Made by a program: the position numbers and the translations under genes. Below, in pieces: positions 17,065 through 26,754 of a DNA stretch of 64,000 nucleotides (positions are counted from its first letter, which is position 1; each line of letters opens with the position of its first letter). The notes under the pieces were generated by a model. That model saw only the letters and a program-made list of their open reading frames with translations. It was not told the DNA's origin and ran no database searches. The DNA lies in the NCBI RefSeq assembly GCF_900167135.1, contig NZ_FUWZ01000003.1:1054001-1118000 (forward strand), given 5' to 3'. Source of the DNA: Chitinophaga eiseniae (lineage in GTDB: Bacteria > Bacteroidota > Bacteroidia > Chitinophagales > Chitinophagaceae).

Positions 17065-19479
17065 CTATTCAGACCGCAAACTATGCGCCGGGTTCAACAG
17101 CGCAGCGCGGATACTCTGGAAGCTCACCGTCAGGAAAGCAATCAGCAGCACAAGCACAAACGGAAGAGCGAACAGCCACCAATACAGCTCTGTCCGGAAA
17201 GCATATCCTTTCAGCCATTGGGTAACGCTGAACCAGGCCACCGGCGTGGCAATACCAAAAGCGATCACGATCAGCAAGGCAAATTCACGGTACAGCAACT
17301 GCACAATTTCCGGGACGGAAGCTCCCAGTATTTTGCGGATACTGATTTCTTTGGTACGCTGCACAATGGTGAAAGACGCCAGCCCGAACAAGCCGAGACA
17401 GGCCACCAGGATGGCCAGCGCGGTGAAGATGCCGAACACCTTTCCAAACCGCTGGTCGGCCTTGTATTGCTCGTCAAAATGTTCATCCAGGAAAAAATAC
17501 TCGAAAGGATTGGCCGGGAAAAAAGTATTCCAGTTCCGCTGTACCGCGGCAAGGGTGGCATTGACATTATCCGGCGATACGCCGACGGAAATATATCCCC
17601 TCACATCAGGCCGCAGGCGGAGAATGAGGGATTCATAGGCATCATGCAGCGATTGCTGGTGAAAATCTTCCACCACACCGGCAATTCTCAGGGTGTCTCC
17701 CCAGAAGAAGATAAGTTTGCCGACGGCGAGTTCCGGATTATCAAATCCCAGCCTGCGGATACCGGTCCTGTTGAAAATTACCGCTCCCTCTGCCCCATCC
17801 ATACCAAAGTCACGGTCGAAATTACGGCCTGCCACCAGCTTCAGATGATAAGCAGGTACAAAATCATAGTCAACGTTGATGGCGCGGAACTGCTTGCCCT
17901 CAGTCTGGTGCTGCTCTATCAGGCGTATGCCGCCGACGTTCAGGGGGGAGGCTTCACCTGGCACAATGGAAGATACCGTTACGCTATGGATATTGCTTTC
18001 CCGCATCAGTTGCTCTTTGAAAGCCTGTGTTTGCCGCATCCTGGTAGAGTCAGTGTAAATGATCGGTGGTTTAATCACCAGTGTCTGCGCAATGTTGATG
18101 CCCAGCTGCTGCGAACGCATAAATTGTATCTGCTTAAAAACGGTGAGCATGCCCACCAGCAAAAACAGGGAAGCGGCGAACTGCACCACCACCAGTGATT
18201 TGCGCAGCGTGCTGCCCTGGCGCGAAGAGATCGCCTTGCCTTTCAGCACCACCACCGGTTTAAAACGGGAAAGCACAAACGCAGGATATAGGCCTGACAG
18301 GAAAGATCCGGTAATGAACAGCGCCATTAATACGGTCCAGAAAAGCCGGTCATACAACAACGAAAAAGAAAGCTGTTGCCCTGTTACACTATTAAAAAGC
18401 GGGATAGAAAAAACCACGAGGAACAGCGCCATTACGACCGCCATCCCGTTCAGCATGACCGATTCGATCATGAACTGCGCCACCAGTTGTGATCTGCGGG
18501 AGCCGATCGCTTTGCGCACGCCCACTTCCACCGCCCTGTTGATAGCCCGCGCGGTAGCGAGATTAATATAGTTGATCCAGGCGATGCCGATAATAAACAA
18601 GGCAATGCCCATCAATAAATAAACCGTATTACCCTGGCCGTTAGTCTCCGCTTCCAGCATCAGATGGGAATACAGATGGATGTCTTTCAACGGCTGGAGA
18701 AAATATTTTGTAGTGAACTCTTTGGGCACGTCCACGTAGTATCTGCTCACCAGCGCAGGGAACTTCGCCTCCAGTTTGCGGGGATCGGCATCCGGGCGGA
18801 GCAGCAGATAGGTCAGACAACCGTCCCACTGCCATCCTGTTTCAGGATCGTCCGGCTTTACCATATCCTGGTAACTGGCATAGGAATACATGGCATCGGC
18901 CTTCAGGTGGGTGTTGGACGGCATGTCTTTGTATACGCCTGTCACCTTAAAAATACGATGGTGATTCTGGCGGATGATTTTACCGATAGGATCTTCTTTC
19001 CCAAACAGTTTACGGGCAATGCTTTCTGAAAGCACGACGGTATTGGGCGCCGCCAGCGCCGTGGCAGGGTCGCCGGTGACAAGCGGTGTGGAAAACACTT
19101 TAAAATAAGCGCTGCTGGCCCAATACACAGAGGATACTTTTACACTCCGTTGCTCGTTGTCCAGCAACACCTCCTGCTGTTTGACCAGTTTTACATAATC
19201 CTCTATTTCAGGAAAAGCTTCCTTAAAATGATTGCCTATCGCAAATGCGCCGGCGGCCCAGTTTGTCTGCAGTTGTCCTTTTTCATACCGCTCCTGCCGT
19301 ACCCGGTAAATACGGTCTCCTTTCTCGTGCGATTGTTCATAACTCAGTTCAAACGCTACATATTGCAGGATCAGCAGGGAGGCGGCGATACCGATGGCCA
19401 GCCCCGTAATGTTGATAACAGAAAACACCTTGTTGCGACTGATATTCCGCCAGGCTATCTTGATATAATTTTTCAGCAT
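17065..19479 (-). CDS. MacB/FtsX-type ABC transporter permease (paralogue)
   Basis: A 804-residue permease with the same plan as 12716-15091: TM1 after NYIKIAWRNISRNKVFS (about 20-40), a MacB-like periplasmic core, an FtsX block near 280-420 with the loop INRAVEVGVRKAIGSRR, a second periplasmic domain, and a C-terminal FtsX block with VQRTKEISIRKILGAS. It ends with the family's usual LLNPAHSLRSE. ATG at 19479 (MLKNYIKIAWR) is preferred to 19524 because the family starts there. No ABC ATPase gene is nearby, so the partner must be encoded elsewhere. The divergent AraC gene starts about 150 bp away and could be its regulator. Confidence 0.92.
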   Translation of the reverse strand: MLKNYIKIAWRNISRNKVFSVINITGLAIGIAASLLILQYVAFELSYEQSHEKGDRIYRVRQERYEKGQLQTNWAAGAFAIGNHFKEAFPEIEDYVKLVKQQEVLLDNEQRSVKVSSVYWASSAYFKVFSTPLVTGDPATALAAPNTVVLSESIARKLFGKEDPIGKIIRQNHHRIFKVTGVYKDMPSNTHLKADAMYSYASYQDMVKPDDPETGWQWDGCLTYLLLRPDADPRKLEAKFPALVSRYYVDVPKEFTTKYFLQPLKDIHLYSHLMLEAETNGQGNTVYLLMGIALFIIGIAWINYINLATARAINRAVEVGVRKAIGSRRSQLVAQFMIESVMLNGMAVVMALFLVVFSIPLFNSVTGQQLSFSLLYDRLFWTVLMALFITGSFLSGLYPAFVLSRFKPVVVLKGKAISSRQGSTLRKSLVVVQFAASLFLLVGMLTVFKQIQFMRSQQLGINIAQTLVIKPPIIYTDSTRMRQTQAFKEQLMRESNIHSVTVSSIVPGEASPLNVGGIRLIEQHQTEGKQFRAINVDYDFVPAYHLKLVAGRNFDRDFGMDGAEGAVIFNRTGIRRLGFDNPELAVGKLIFFWGDTLRIAGVVEDFHQQSLHDAYESLILRLRPDVRGYISVGVSPDNVNATLAAVQRNWNTFFPANPFEYFFLDEHFDEQYKADQRFGKVFGIFTALAILVACLGLFGLASFTIVQRTKEISIRKILGASVPEIVQLLYREFALLIVIAFGIATPVAWFSVTQWLKGYAFRTELYWWLFALPFVLVLLIAFLTVSFQSIRAALLNPAHSLRSE

Positions 19480-19631
19480 ATGAAAGAAATTGCCACCGGC
19501 AGGCTGCAATAAATCTGCCACCACCGGAAAGCCTTATCCGGTGCGGCACTACATCAGGTACGCCGGCCGTAAATGTTTCATTATCGTACACCTCCCGTCC
19601 GATAATGGACGTTTCTTTTTACCTTTATGAC

Positions 19632-20375
19632 ATGTACCGGCAATATAAACCACATCCGCTACTGGAGCCATATATAGACGCTTACTGGACCGTTGCTTCC
19701 GTGGCAGGACCGGCGGCCGTAAGCCGCATCCTGCCGGATGGCTGTGTGGATATTATCTGCAATCTCGGTGATGCCGCTGTCAGCGATGCCGGCACACCGC
19801 AACAACAGCTGCTGGCGCCGGAAAAAGCGTATCTGATCGGTACCATGACCCGCTATTCAGACTCCTGTCAGCCTGGTATAGCGCGCCTGACCGGCATCCG
19901 TTTCAAGCCCGCCGCATTCAATTCCTTTTACCGCCTGCCTTTACAGGACACTGCCGACGAATGCATCGAATTCGGGCAGGAGCTTGTGACTTTGCTGCAG
20001 GCTGCCGGGGATCATTTTGTTCCCGCGCTGGATAAATACCTGCTGGAACGCATCACCCACGCCTCCCGCGACATGCTGCCCGTGATAGAGACCATCCGCC
20101 GGCACCAGGGCGTTATCCGGATCGGCGACCTGGCCCGCGCTCATTTCCTGACGCCCCGCCAATTGGAACGGCAGTTTCTCAAACATACCGGCGTTACCCC
20201 CAAAGCATTCGCCAATATCATCCGCTACCAGGCCGTACACCGGCATATCCGGAAAAATCCCGGCAGCAGCCTGCTGCAGATCGCTTTCGACTACGGCTAC
20301 TACGACCATGCCCATCTGACCAACGATATCCGGAAATACACCGGTAAAGTCCCCTCCATCATCATGGAAAAATAA
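19632..20375 (+). CDS. AraC family transcriptional regulator (DUF6597-like sensor domain)
   Basis: A DNA-binding regulator of 247 residues from ATG 19632 (256 from ATG 19605). The N-terminal half begins YKPHPLLEPYIDAYWT and contains RILPDGCVDIICNLG, typical of the DUF6597 sensor found in many Bacteroidota AraC proteins. The C-terminal AraC double helix-turn-helix covers about 150-245, with IGDLARAHFLTPRQLERQF as the first HTH and SLLQIAFDYGYYDHAHLTND as the second. TACCTTTA at 19618-19625 resembles a -7 element and would fit the later start. It is divergent from the FtsX permease gene at 17065-19479, a plausible target. The ligand is unknown. Confidence 0.9.
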   Translation: MYRQYKPHPLLEPYIDAYWTVASVAGPAAVSRILPDGCVDIICNLGDAAVSDAGTPQQQLLAPEKAYLIGTMTRYSDSCQPGIARLTGIRFKPAAFNSFYRLPLQDTADECIEFGQELVTLLQAAGDHFVPALDKYLLERITHASRDMLPVIETIRRHQGVIRIGDLARAHFLTPRQLERQFLKHTGVTPKAFANIIRYQAVHRHIRKNPGSSLLQIAFDYGYYDHAHLTNDIRKYTGKVPSIIMEK

Positions 20376-20495
20376 CGGGCGGGAGGAAAATAAAAAAATC
20401 TGAAAATAATTGTCCGTGTTTAGAAGTGGTTAACAAATGCCAATTGGATTATCTGTAATCTTGCAGCATGGTTCATCGCTAAAAAAACGGAGGAT

Positions 20496-21335
20496 ATGCC
20501 AGGGCTACCTTATTTCACGAAAGACGGCGACATATGGATGTTTCATCAGCCGGCTGTAATGGCCGCCTATCACGGCGAGCTGCTATACGCCATGGACATG
20601 ATGCAGGCTAGACCGCTGGCCGCAGAGAGGATTTTCCGCAAAATCATCCACGCCTGTGGCCACAGCCATATCGATGCCCTGCTATCACTGGCTGTTATCC
20701 TCAACAGGAGCGGCCGCCATATAGAAGGGAACGCGCTTATACACAGGGCGCACCTGATCTGCATGGAAGCGCTGCCGGCGGATTTTCAGCCGGGCAGGGA
20801 CCATGTCTACTGGCACCTGCTGGAAAACCGGCCCTTTCTGCGCGCCATCCAGGCGGTTGTTCCCGAGTACATGAAGGAAAAACAATATGAGCGGGCGCTG
20901 CAAAAGATCAGTTTTCTGCTGAAGATCAACCCGCAGGACGACACCGGCGCGACCTCCCTGCTGCCCGCCTGCTACATGCACCTCGGCCGTTATGAAGCTT
21001 ACCTGCAATGGTATCAGCAACAACCCGCCGAAAGCCATACTCTGGAAAATACGTTTTTCTCGTTCCTGGCCCTTTATAAACTGGGACTGGCGCCACAGGC
21101 CAAAGCACGTTTCCTGGAAGCCCGCCTGGCATGGCCCCATATGGCGGATGAACTGCTCAAATCCAGCCATCAGTTTCCGGCAGATGAGTTTACCGGGTAC
21201 CGGCAGGAGATACCGCCCGGCAGCAGACAGGAAGCCTTCGTTTGCTGGCTGGCCTCCAGGGAGTTATGGCAAAGGGAAAAGGGATTAAAGAAGTTTATAC
21301 GCGCTGCCATCGGAGCCCCCGCAGGCCTCCCCTGA
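20496..21335 (+). CDS. TPR-like protein of unknown function
   Basis: A 279-residue cytoplasmic protein without signal peptide or transmembrane segment. It is almost entirely helical. Helix pairs resembling tetratricopeptide repeats can be seen around 55-85 (ALLSLAVILNRSGRHIEGNALI), 118-150 (YERALQKISFLLKINPQD) and 150-205 (ACYMHLGRYEAYLQWY, FLALYKLGLAPQAKARF). The arrangement resembles ST7-like/TPR proteins found in many bacteria, but I cannot name a specific family. It starts 120 bp after the AraC gene and is convergent with the FecR-like gene at 21346. Likely a protein-interaction scaffold; partners unknown. Confidence 0.7.
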   Translation: MPGLPYFTKDGDIWMFHQPAVMAAYHGELLYAMDMMQARPLAAERIFRKIIHACGHSHIDALLSLAVILNRSGRHIEGNALIHRAHLICMEALPADFQPGRDHVYWHLLENRPFLRAIQAVVPEYMKEKQYERALQKISFLLKINPQDDTGATSLLPACYMHLGRYEAYLQWYQQQPAESHTLENTFFSFLALYKLGLAPQAKARFLEARLAWPHMADELLKSSHQFPADEFTGYRQEIPPGSRQEAFVCWLASRELWQREKGLKKFIRAAIGAPAGLP

Positions 21336-21345
21336 TACCCGGGCA

Positions 21346-21945
21346 TTAATGTGAGGCGCGGATATGAAGCGTAGACCCCTTGAAATAATAATCCACCGCA
21401 CTGCTGTATTTCACCACGCTCATAAAGGCGTCCAGCGACTGGCAAGGGTCCATACAACCCGTGAACCGGCGCAACGACATCTCCGGCTCATCGAAAATTA
21501 CCTTGATCGCAAAACGTTTGTCAATCATCCCCCGGATCTCATTCAGGGAAGCATCGTGAAAAGTATATACCCCGTCCTTCATTTTAGCGCCACCAGCGGC
21601 CTCCATCCCATACGGGCCCCGCAATGCCGCCCCCGCCCTTTCATTCAGGGCCAGCTGACGGATCACCTCTTTCTCATGCCTGCTTTGCCACCATCCGCTC
21701 AGACATAATCCCGCCAGGATGATGCTGATACAAATGCCGGGCACAGTGTAGTTATACGATTTAGCCTCGTCGCCCTGCACTAACTCGTCCTCTACCGCCA
21801 GCCATCCGGCGCCGGCATCCGTAATATCTCTTTTTGGGTCAAGCTTACCTTCCTTCATCAAACGCCGGTATTCCCGGGCTACCCTCCGCGCATTGGGTAC
21901 CTGGTTCATCAGGTCAAACAGCTCTTTGGTTTCTTTGTTGCTCAA
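21346..21945 (-). CDS. Short FecR-like membrane protein (anti-sigma remnant or variant)
   Basis: A 199-residue single-pass protein. The N-terminal cytoplasmic part (1-65) has the helical form of an anti-sigma domain (NKETKELFDLMNQ, AREYRRLMKEGKLDP). A transmembrane helix spans about 69-88 (PGICISIILAGLCLSGWW). The C-terminal 75 residues match the DUF4974/STN-like end of FecR proteins (YTFHDASLNEIRGMIDKRF, then SVVKYSSAVDYYFKGSTLHI). The central FecR beta domain, about 100 residues in normal members, is missing. No sigma factor or SusC gene is adjacent. It is either a degenerated anti-sigma factor or a compact variant. Confidence 0.7.
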   Translation of the reverse strand: MSNKETKELFDLMNQVPNARRVAREYRRLMKEGKLDPKRDITDAGAGWLAVEDELVQGDEAKSYNYTVPGICISIILAGLCLSGWWQSRHEKEVIRQLALNERAGAALRGPYGMEAAGGAKMKDGVYTFHDASLNEIRGMIDKRFAIKVIFDEPEMSLRRFTGCMDPCQSLDAFMSVVKYSSAVDYYFKGSTLHIRASH

Positions 21946-22686
21946 GGTTAAGTGTTTTTGAGTATCAAAACATCAGTGGTACCCGTACAGGCGTACCGGT
22001 TATCATCAGGTATAGTATAAAATGCAGACAATACGGGCCTGCCGGATACGCGGCACTAAACCCCATAAACATCATACGGATAGTTCATGATAAGGGTTGT
22101 CATAGTAAGGGAAATCCATTTGTCAAATTATTTCCGGATAATCCTGCCGGAAATTTATATGCTACATGATCGTTGTGACTTATCACCTGTTTATCAGGCA
22201 CTTAGTTATTGCTGGTTCCCAGGCCCCCTTTGTAACACGTCGCCGTCCAGGGCCAGTCTTATCTTATGCGCCAGTACCATATCGATTAATTGCGTTCGTC
22301 TACACATCTGTAATATGGCTTTGTAGATATAAACGATAAATAATACCATCCGGATTTAACTTTGACAGGCATGATGACCACTGATTTCCGTGATGCCCTT
22401 TTTTTTATCTCTGCCGCTATACCATATATACATCCTACCATACATCAGTGACTACTTTAAAGTAACCGCATCATCACAACAAAAACACAAAACATGTTAA
22501 TTTAAAATATCAAAATGTATAAATATTAATTTATTACACATAAATAAAATAACAAATACATCAAAACAAATCGACAATAATCATGACTATCACCGTTAGA
22601 ATTAATTCCTACTTTTGCCTTATTGCCTTTCAACAGGCGACGGGCCACTACCTTAGCGGCTATTTTTCCAACAGTTATTTTACAGA
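21946..22686. other. 740-bp intergenic region without recognisable gene
   Basis: Between the FecR-like gene and the response regulator gene. ORFs here are short and lack coding character. The part from about 22490 to 22600 is strongly A/T-rich. The only interpretable signal is the -7 element at 22610-22617. No RNA structure or repeat was recognised by eye. Confidence 0.6.
22610..22617 (+). promoter_or_regulatory. -7 promoter element (TACTTTTG) of the two-component operon
   Basis: A match to TAnnTTTG, 70 bp before the response regulator start and downstream of the A/T-rich stretch. No clear TTTG at -33. Confidence 0.5.
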
Positions 22687-23358
22687 ATGAAAGTGCTGAT
22701 CATAGAAGATGAACCTTCGTTACGCAACAGTATCCGCGAGTACCTGGAACACCAGGGCTTTATCTGTGAAGTGGCAGCAGACTTCCGCGCGGCAATAGAC
22801 AAAGTAACCGATCATGAATATGACTGCATCGTAGCTGACATCGGCCTGCCATTCGGCAGCGGCCTGGATGTGGTGCATGAACTGAAAACACTGAAATCCA
22901 GGGCCGGTATCATCATCATCTCCGCTAAAGACTCCCTCGAAGATAAACTCAGCGGGCTCGAACTCGGCGCTGACGACTACCTCACCAAACCATTCCACCT
23001 TTCGGAACTGAATGCCCGCATCAACGCCCTGCTGCGACGCAAAAATTTTGATGGCAACACCCACATCAGTTTCTCCGAAATCACAGTCATACCCGCTTCC
23101 AAAGCAGTACTCGTACACGATAACGCTATTACGCTCACCGGCAAGGAATACCAGCTGCTCCTCTATTTCATCGCCAATCAACACCGTGTGGTCACCAAAT
23201 CAGCCCTCGCCGGACATCTATGGGGCGACGCCTACGATCAGGCGGGCTCGTATGATTTTATCTATACCCACATCAAAAACCTCCGCAAAAAAATGCTGGA
23301 AGCAGGCGGAGAAGACTATATTAAAACCGTTTACGGCACGGGATACCGTTTTGGCTAA
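22687..23358 (+). CDS. OmpR/PhoB-type response regulator
   Basis: A 223-residue two-component response regulator. The receiver domain spans 1-115 with acidic pair EDE (7-9), phosphoacceptor Asp51 (CIVADIGLPFG) and Lys101 (YLTKPFHL). The winged-helix trans-reg-C domain is about 128-222, with LTGKEYQLLLYFIANQHRVV and the recognition helix and wing in YDFIYTHIKNLRKKM and IKTVYGTGYRF. It is cotranscribed with the histidine kinase 15 bp downstream and probably with the TonB receptor at 24708. The natural inference is that this pair controls the receptor and perhaps envelope genes after it; the stimulus is unknown. Confidence 0.95.
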   Translation: MKVLIIEDEPSLRNSIREYLEHQGFICEVAADFRAAIDKVTDHEYDCIVADIGLPFGSGLDVVHELKTLKSRAGIIIISAKDSLEDKLSGLELGADDYLTKPFHLSELNARINALLRRKNFDGNTHISFSEITVIPASKAVLVHDNAITLTGKEYQLLLYFIANQHRVVTKSALAGHLWGDAYDQAGSYDFIYTHIKNLRKKMLEAGGEDYIKTVYGTGYRFG

Positions 23359-23373
23359 ACCAGCATACGATAC

Positions 23374-24636
23374 ATGAAACTTCTTACCAAAACCACTTTG
23401 TACTTTATTATTCTCATGCTGCCGGTGTTTGCTGCCGGCGCCTTCTACCTGTTCCACCAATTCAACAAAGAAATTAAACACGAAACGGATGAGGAGCTGG
23501 TCAATGACCACCTGGAATGGCTGCGTTATCTCGATACCGCCAGTGTTAACAATCCTATCTTCCGCTTTCAAACCCAGGAATTCCGGCTCATCCCCACCCA
23601 TCAACCGGTACAACAAAAATTTAAGCTCAAAGGCGTTGCCCTCTATCAGGAAACCGAAGACACATACGCTCCTTTCCGGGAACTATCGCAGGTAATCAAC
23701 CTGCATGGCCAGCATTACCAGATGATACTGCGCAAATCCATGATAGAAAAAGATGACCTGCTGAAAAATATCATCACCGTAATGCTGCTCGCCTTCGGTG
23801 GACTGCTCCTCTTCGTAGTGCTCTCCAACTGGTTCATCAGCCGGCAGATATGGCGCCCCTTCTACCGCTCACTGGACAAGATACAGCAGCTGCAGCTCAA
23901 CAAAATGGAGACGCTGCGCTTTGCTCCTGCGTCCACCTACGAATTCAACCAGCTCAATAAAACGCTGAATCAGATGACCCACCGTATCCATCAGGATTAT
24001 ATCAACATAAAAGAGCTGACAGAAGACGCCGCCCACGAAATGCAAACGCCCCTCGCCATTGCACAAAGCAAGCTGGAACTGCTGCTGCAGGATGAAAACC
24101 TTTCAGGAGAACAACTGAAAAATATTGGTCAGGCCGGCGAGGAGCTGCAACGCCTATCCCGCCTTCATCACAACCTCCTGCTGCTCGCCAAAATAGAAAA
24201 TCAGCAATTCCCCGTTACCCTGCAGACAGACCTCTGCCAGGTGCTCACCCAATACCTTTCCCTGTTTGAAGAACTGGTGCACGAAAAAGAACTGACCATA
24301 GAAACCTCCCTTGTACCTGTCGCCCGGTGGCCGTTACATCCCGCGCTGGCCGACATCCTGATCAGTAACCTGCTCGGCAATGCCATTAAATACAACTACC
24401 CCGGTGGCCGCATCCACCTATCCCTCACTGATAAAACCTTCCGTATCGCCAACACCAGCCACCTGCCGGAAATACCGCCCGCAAACGTATTTCAGCGGTT
24501 CCGGAAAAACAACCCGGTTTATACCAACTCCAACGGGCTGGGGCTCGCTATCGTCAAAAAAATAGGCGACTCCTATGCTATTCACATCACCTATCAATAC
24601 CTCGATAATCTCCATATTTTCACCGCCTCCCGCTAG
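23374..24636 (+). CDS. Sensor histidine kinase (partner of 22687-23358)
   Basis: A 420-residue membrane kinase with TM helices at about 9-28 and 132-154 and a periplasmic sensor of about 100 residues between them. A HAMP-like linker leads to the HisKA domain, where ELTEDAAHEMQTPLAIAQSK carries the phosphorylated His near residue 221. The HATPase domain has the N box ILISNLLGNAIKYNYPGG and G box NGLGLAIVKKIG. The G1 position reads FRIANTSH instead of the common DxGxG, a variation common in Bacteroidota kinases with very short C-terminal domains. It lies 15 bp after its regulator. Confidence 0.94.
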   Translation: MKLLTKTTLYFIILMLPVFAAGAFYLFHQFNKEIKHETDEELVNDHLEWLRYLDTASVNNPIFRFQTQEFRLIPTHQPVQQKFKLKGVALYQETEDTYAPFRELSQVINLHGQHYQMILRKSMIEKDDLLKNIITVMLLAFGGLLLFVVLSNWFISRQIWRPFYRSLDKIQQLQLNKMETLRFAPASTYEFNQLNKTLNQMTHRIHQDYINIKELTEDAAHEMQTPLAIAQSKLELLLQDENLSGEQLKNIGQAGEELQRLSRLHHNLLLLAKIENQQFPVTLQTDLCQVLTQYLSLFEELVHEKELTIETSLVPVARWPLHPALADILISNLLGNAIKYNYPGGRIHLSLTDKTFRIANTSHLPEIPPANVFQRFRKNNPVYTNSNGLGLAIVKKIGDSYAIHITYQYLDNLHIFTASR

Positions 24637-24707
24637 TACAGATTTGCACCAGATTCTCTTTTTTTCTTTGTACCGGAAAAAGAATCTATCATCAAAGTTG
24701 TACCTCC

Positions 24708-26696
24708 ATGCGAACACTTATTATAACAGGCGCTTTATGTATCACCCTTGCCTCCGCTTCCGCACAACAGCGTATAGACGCTCCCGTTAAAGACACCCTT
24801 CACAGGGACACCACGCACGAGCCAGCTGTCAGTAAAATAGCTGATTTGAATGAGGTCGTTATTTCCTCCACCAGAAATAATAGCCGCATCGCCGATCTTC
24901 CCATGAAAGTGGAAATACTGGGCCGCGAAGAAATGACGGAAGAAAGCGGCATCAAACCCGGCAACGTGGCCAGCATCCTCGGCGATCTCTCTGTGATACA
25001 TATACAGAACACTTCGGCCGTCAACGGCAACAATGCTATCCGTATGCAGGGACTGGATGGAAAATACACGCAACTGCTGCGCGATGGCGTACCGGTATAC
25101 GAAGGTCTCAGCGGCAGCTTCGGCGTGCTGGCTATCCCTCCGCTGGACCTGAAACAGGTAGAGGTCATCAAAGGCTCCGTATCCACACTGTACGGTGGCG
25201 GCGCCATCGCCGGTATGATCAACTTCGTGTCCAAAACACCGGGGCAAAAGCCGGAACTGACCATCCTCGCCAATCGCAGCACGCTGAAAGAAACCAACGG
25301 CAACCTCTGGTATGCACAACGTTATGGCAAAACGGGTCTTACGCTCTTTGCCGGCGTTACCACGCAAAACCCGGTAGATGTGAACGATGACGGTTTTAGC
25401 GATGTGCCCCGCGTACGGCAATACCTGCTGCACCCCCGTTTCTTCTGGTATCCTAATGCCAACACAACACTGGTGGCAGGTTACACCGGCACCATCGAAA
25501 AAAGGGAAGGGGGTGATATGCAGGCATTTGACGGGAGACCGGCTAACAGCCACCCCTATACGGAAAGCAATAACAGCGGGCGCCATAGCGCCGACTTACA
25601 GCTGACCCTGAAAAATACGGGCGGCGGCACCATTACGGTCAAAGGCGTCGCCAGCTTCTTCCACCTCGAAAATATAGCCGGCGGGTTCCCGCTCAACGGC
25701 CGGCAGACTAATACCTATCTGGAAGCAGCTTATAACAAAAAGAAAGGCCGGCATGACTGGGTAATAGGTCTCAACAATACCGGCGAAATATACCGCCGCG
25801 CCAATGGCGACAGCACTCTGCTGGGTAATTACACCTACAACACGATGGGCGCCTTCGCACAGGATGGTTATCATTTCTCCGACAAAGTAATGGCCGAAGC
25901 CGGCGTCCGTGCCGATTATCACAGCGTATTTGGCTGGTATGTGCTGCCGCGGCTGGCTTTCGTGTACAAACCCATTGAAAGCCTCAGCCTGAGGCTCAGC
26001 GGCGGCACCGGTTACAAATCGCCCGCCATCTTCTCTGCGCAAACGCAAACCATTGGCTATCGCAACCTGCTGCCACTGGCCGCCAGCCTCCGGTCCGAAA
26101 AAAGCGAAGGCATCAACTTCGATGGCAACTACCAAACCACATTCGGACAGGTAGACGTGACGCTGAACCAGGCGCTGTACTACACCCATATCACAAACCC
26201 CATCCTGCCGGTCACCAGCGCTGATAAAGTAATGCTGGTCAATCAGCCATATGCCGTTAACAGTCTGGGTACCGATACGTATGTACGCCTTGAGCTGGAC
26301 CATATAGAACTATATCTTGGCTACAATCACACGGTGTCTGAATATACCGACGACGCCTCTACAAGGATGGCCTTTGCACCACAGGACAAGTTCGCCGCCA
26401 CCCTGGCCTACGCAATAGAAGAGAAGTGGCGTTTTGGCATCGAAAACAGCTGGATAGGCAACCAATATCTGGAAAACAACCAGAAAGCGCCCAATTACTG
26501 GTTCTGGGCAGCCATGATATCCCGTAAACTGGGAGAACATGTGACGCTGGTGCTGAACGGCGAAAACATTTTCGACGCCCGTCAGGGAAAACACGCGCCA
26601 CTGTTCACCGGTTCCATCAGCACCCCCCGGTTCGCACCGCTGTGGGGCCCTATAGACGGCCGTACCATCAACCTGTCGGTTAAATTCGATCTGTAA
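24708..26696 (+). CDS. TonB-dependent receptor (siderophore/metal type)
   Basis: A 662-residue outer-membrane receptor. A signal peptide (1-19, ending ASASAQ) is followed by a TonB-box-like region LNEVVISSTRNNSRIADLP (about 49-67). The plug runs about 60-175 with IRMQGLDGKYTQLLRDGVPV and VEVIKGSVSTLYGGGAIAGM, and a 22-strand-type barrel ends in the aromatic residues of LSVKFDL. No carboxypeptidase-like domain precedes the plug, so it is of the classic FepA/CirA size class, not SusC. It follows the two-component genes by 71 bp, suggesting control by them. The ligand could be a siderophore, metal or vitamin; the sequence does not decide. Confidence 0.93.
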   Translation: MRTLIITGALCITLASASAQQRIDAPVKDTLHRDTTHEPAVSKIADLNEVVISSTRNNSRIADLPMKVEILGREEMTEESGIKPGNVASILGDLSVIHIQNTSAVNGNNAIRMQGLDGKYTQLLRDGVPVYEGLSGSFGVLAIPPLDLKQVEVIKGSVSTLYGGGAIAGMINFVSKTPGQKPELTILANRSTLKETNGNLWYAQRYGKTGLTLFAGVTTQNPVDVNDDGFSDVPRVRQYLLHPRFFWYPNANTTLVAGYTGTIEKREGGDMQAFDGRPANSHPYTESNNSGRHSADLQLTLKNTGGGTITVKGVASFFHLENIAGGFPLNGRQTNTYLEAAYNKKKGRHDWVIGLNNTGEIYRRANGDSTLLGNYTYNTMGAFAQDGYHFSDKVMAEAGVRADYHSVFGWYVLPRLAFVYKPIESLSLRLSGGTGYKSPAIFSAQTQTIGYRNLLPLAASLRSEKSEGINFDGNYQTTFGQVDVTLNQALYYTHITNPILPVTSADKVMLVNQPYAVNSLGTDTYVRLELDHIELYLGYNHTVSEYTDDASTRMAFAPQDKFAATLAYAIEEKWRFGIENSWIGNQYLENNQKAPNYWFWAAMISRKLGEHVTLVLNGENIFDARQGKHAPLFTGSISTPRFAPLWGPIDGRTINLSVKFDL

Positions 26697-26727
26697 CAAT
26701 TTCTGCTTTTTCTTTCGGGGAACGGTG

Positions 26728-26735
26728 TACCTTTG
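26728..26735 (+). promoter_or_regulatory. -7 promoter element (TACCTTTG) of the LTA-synthase-like gene
   Basis: An exact TAnnTTTG match, 19 bp before the start codon at 26755 and 31 bp after the TonB receptor stop. A T-rich stretch is present near -33. The gene therefore has its own promoter. Confidence 0.6.
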
Positions 26736-26754
26736 CGGCCACATTTATACAGCC

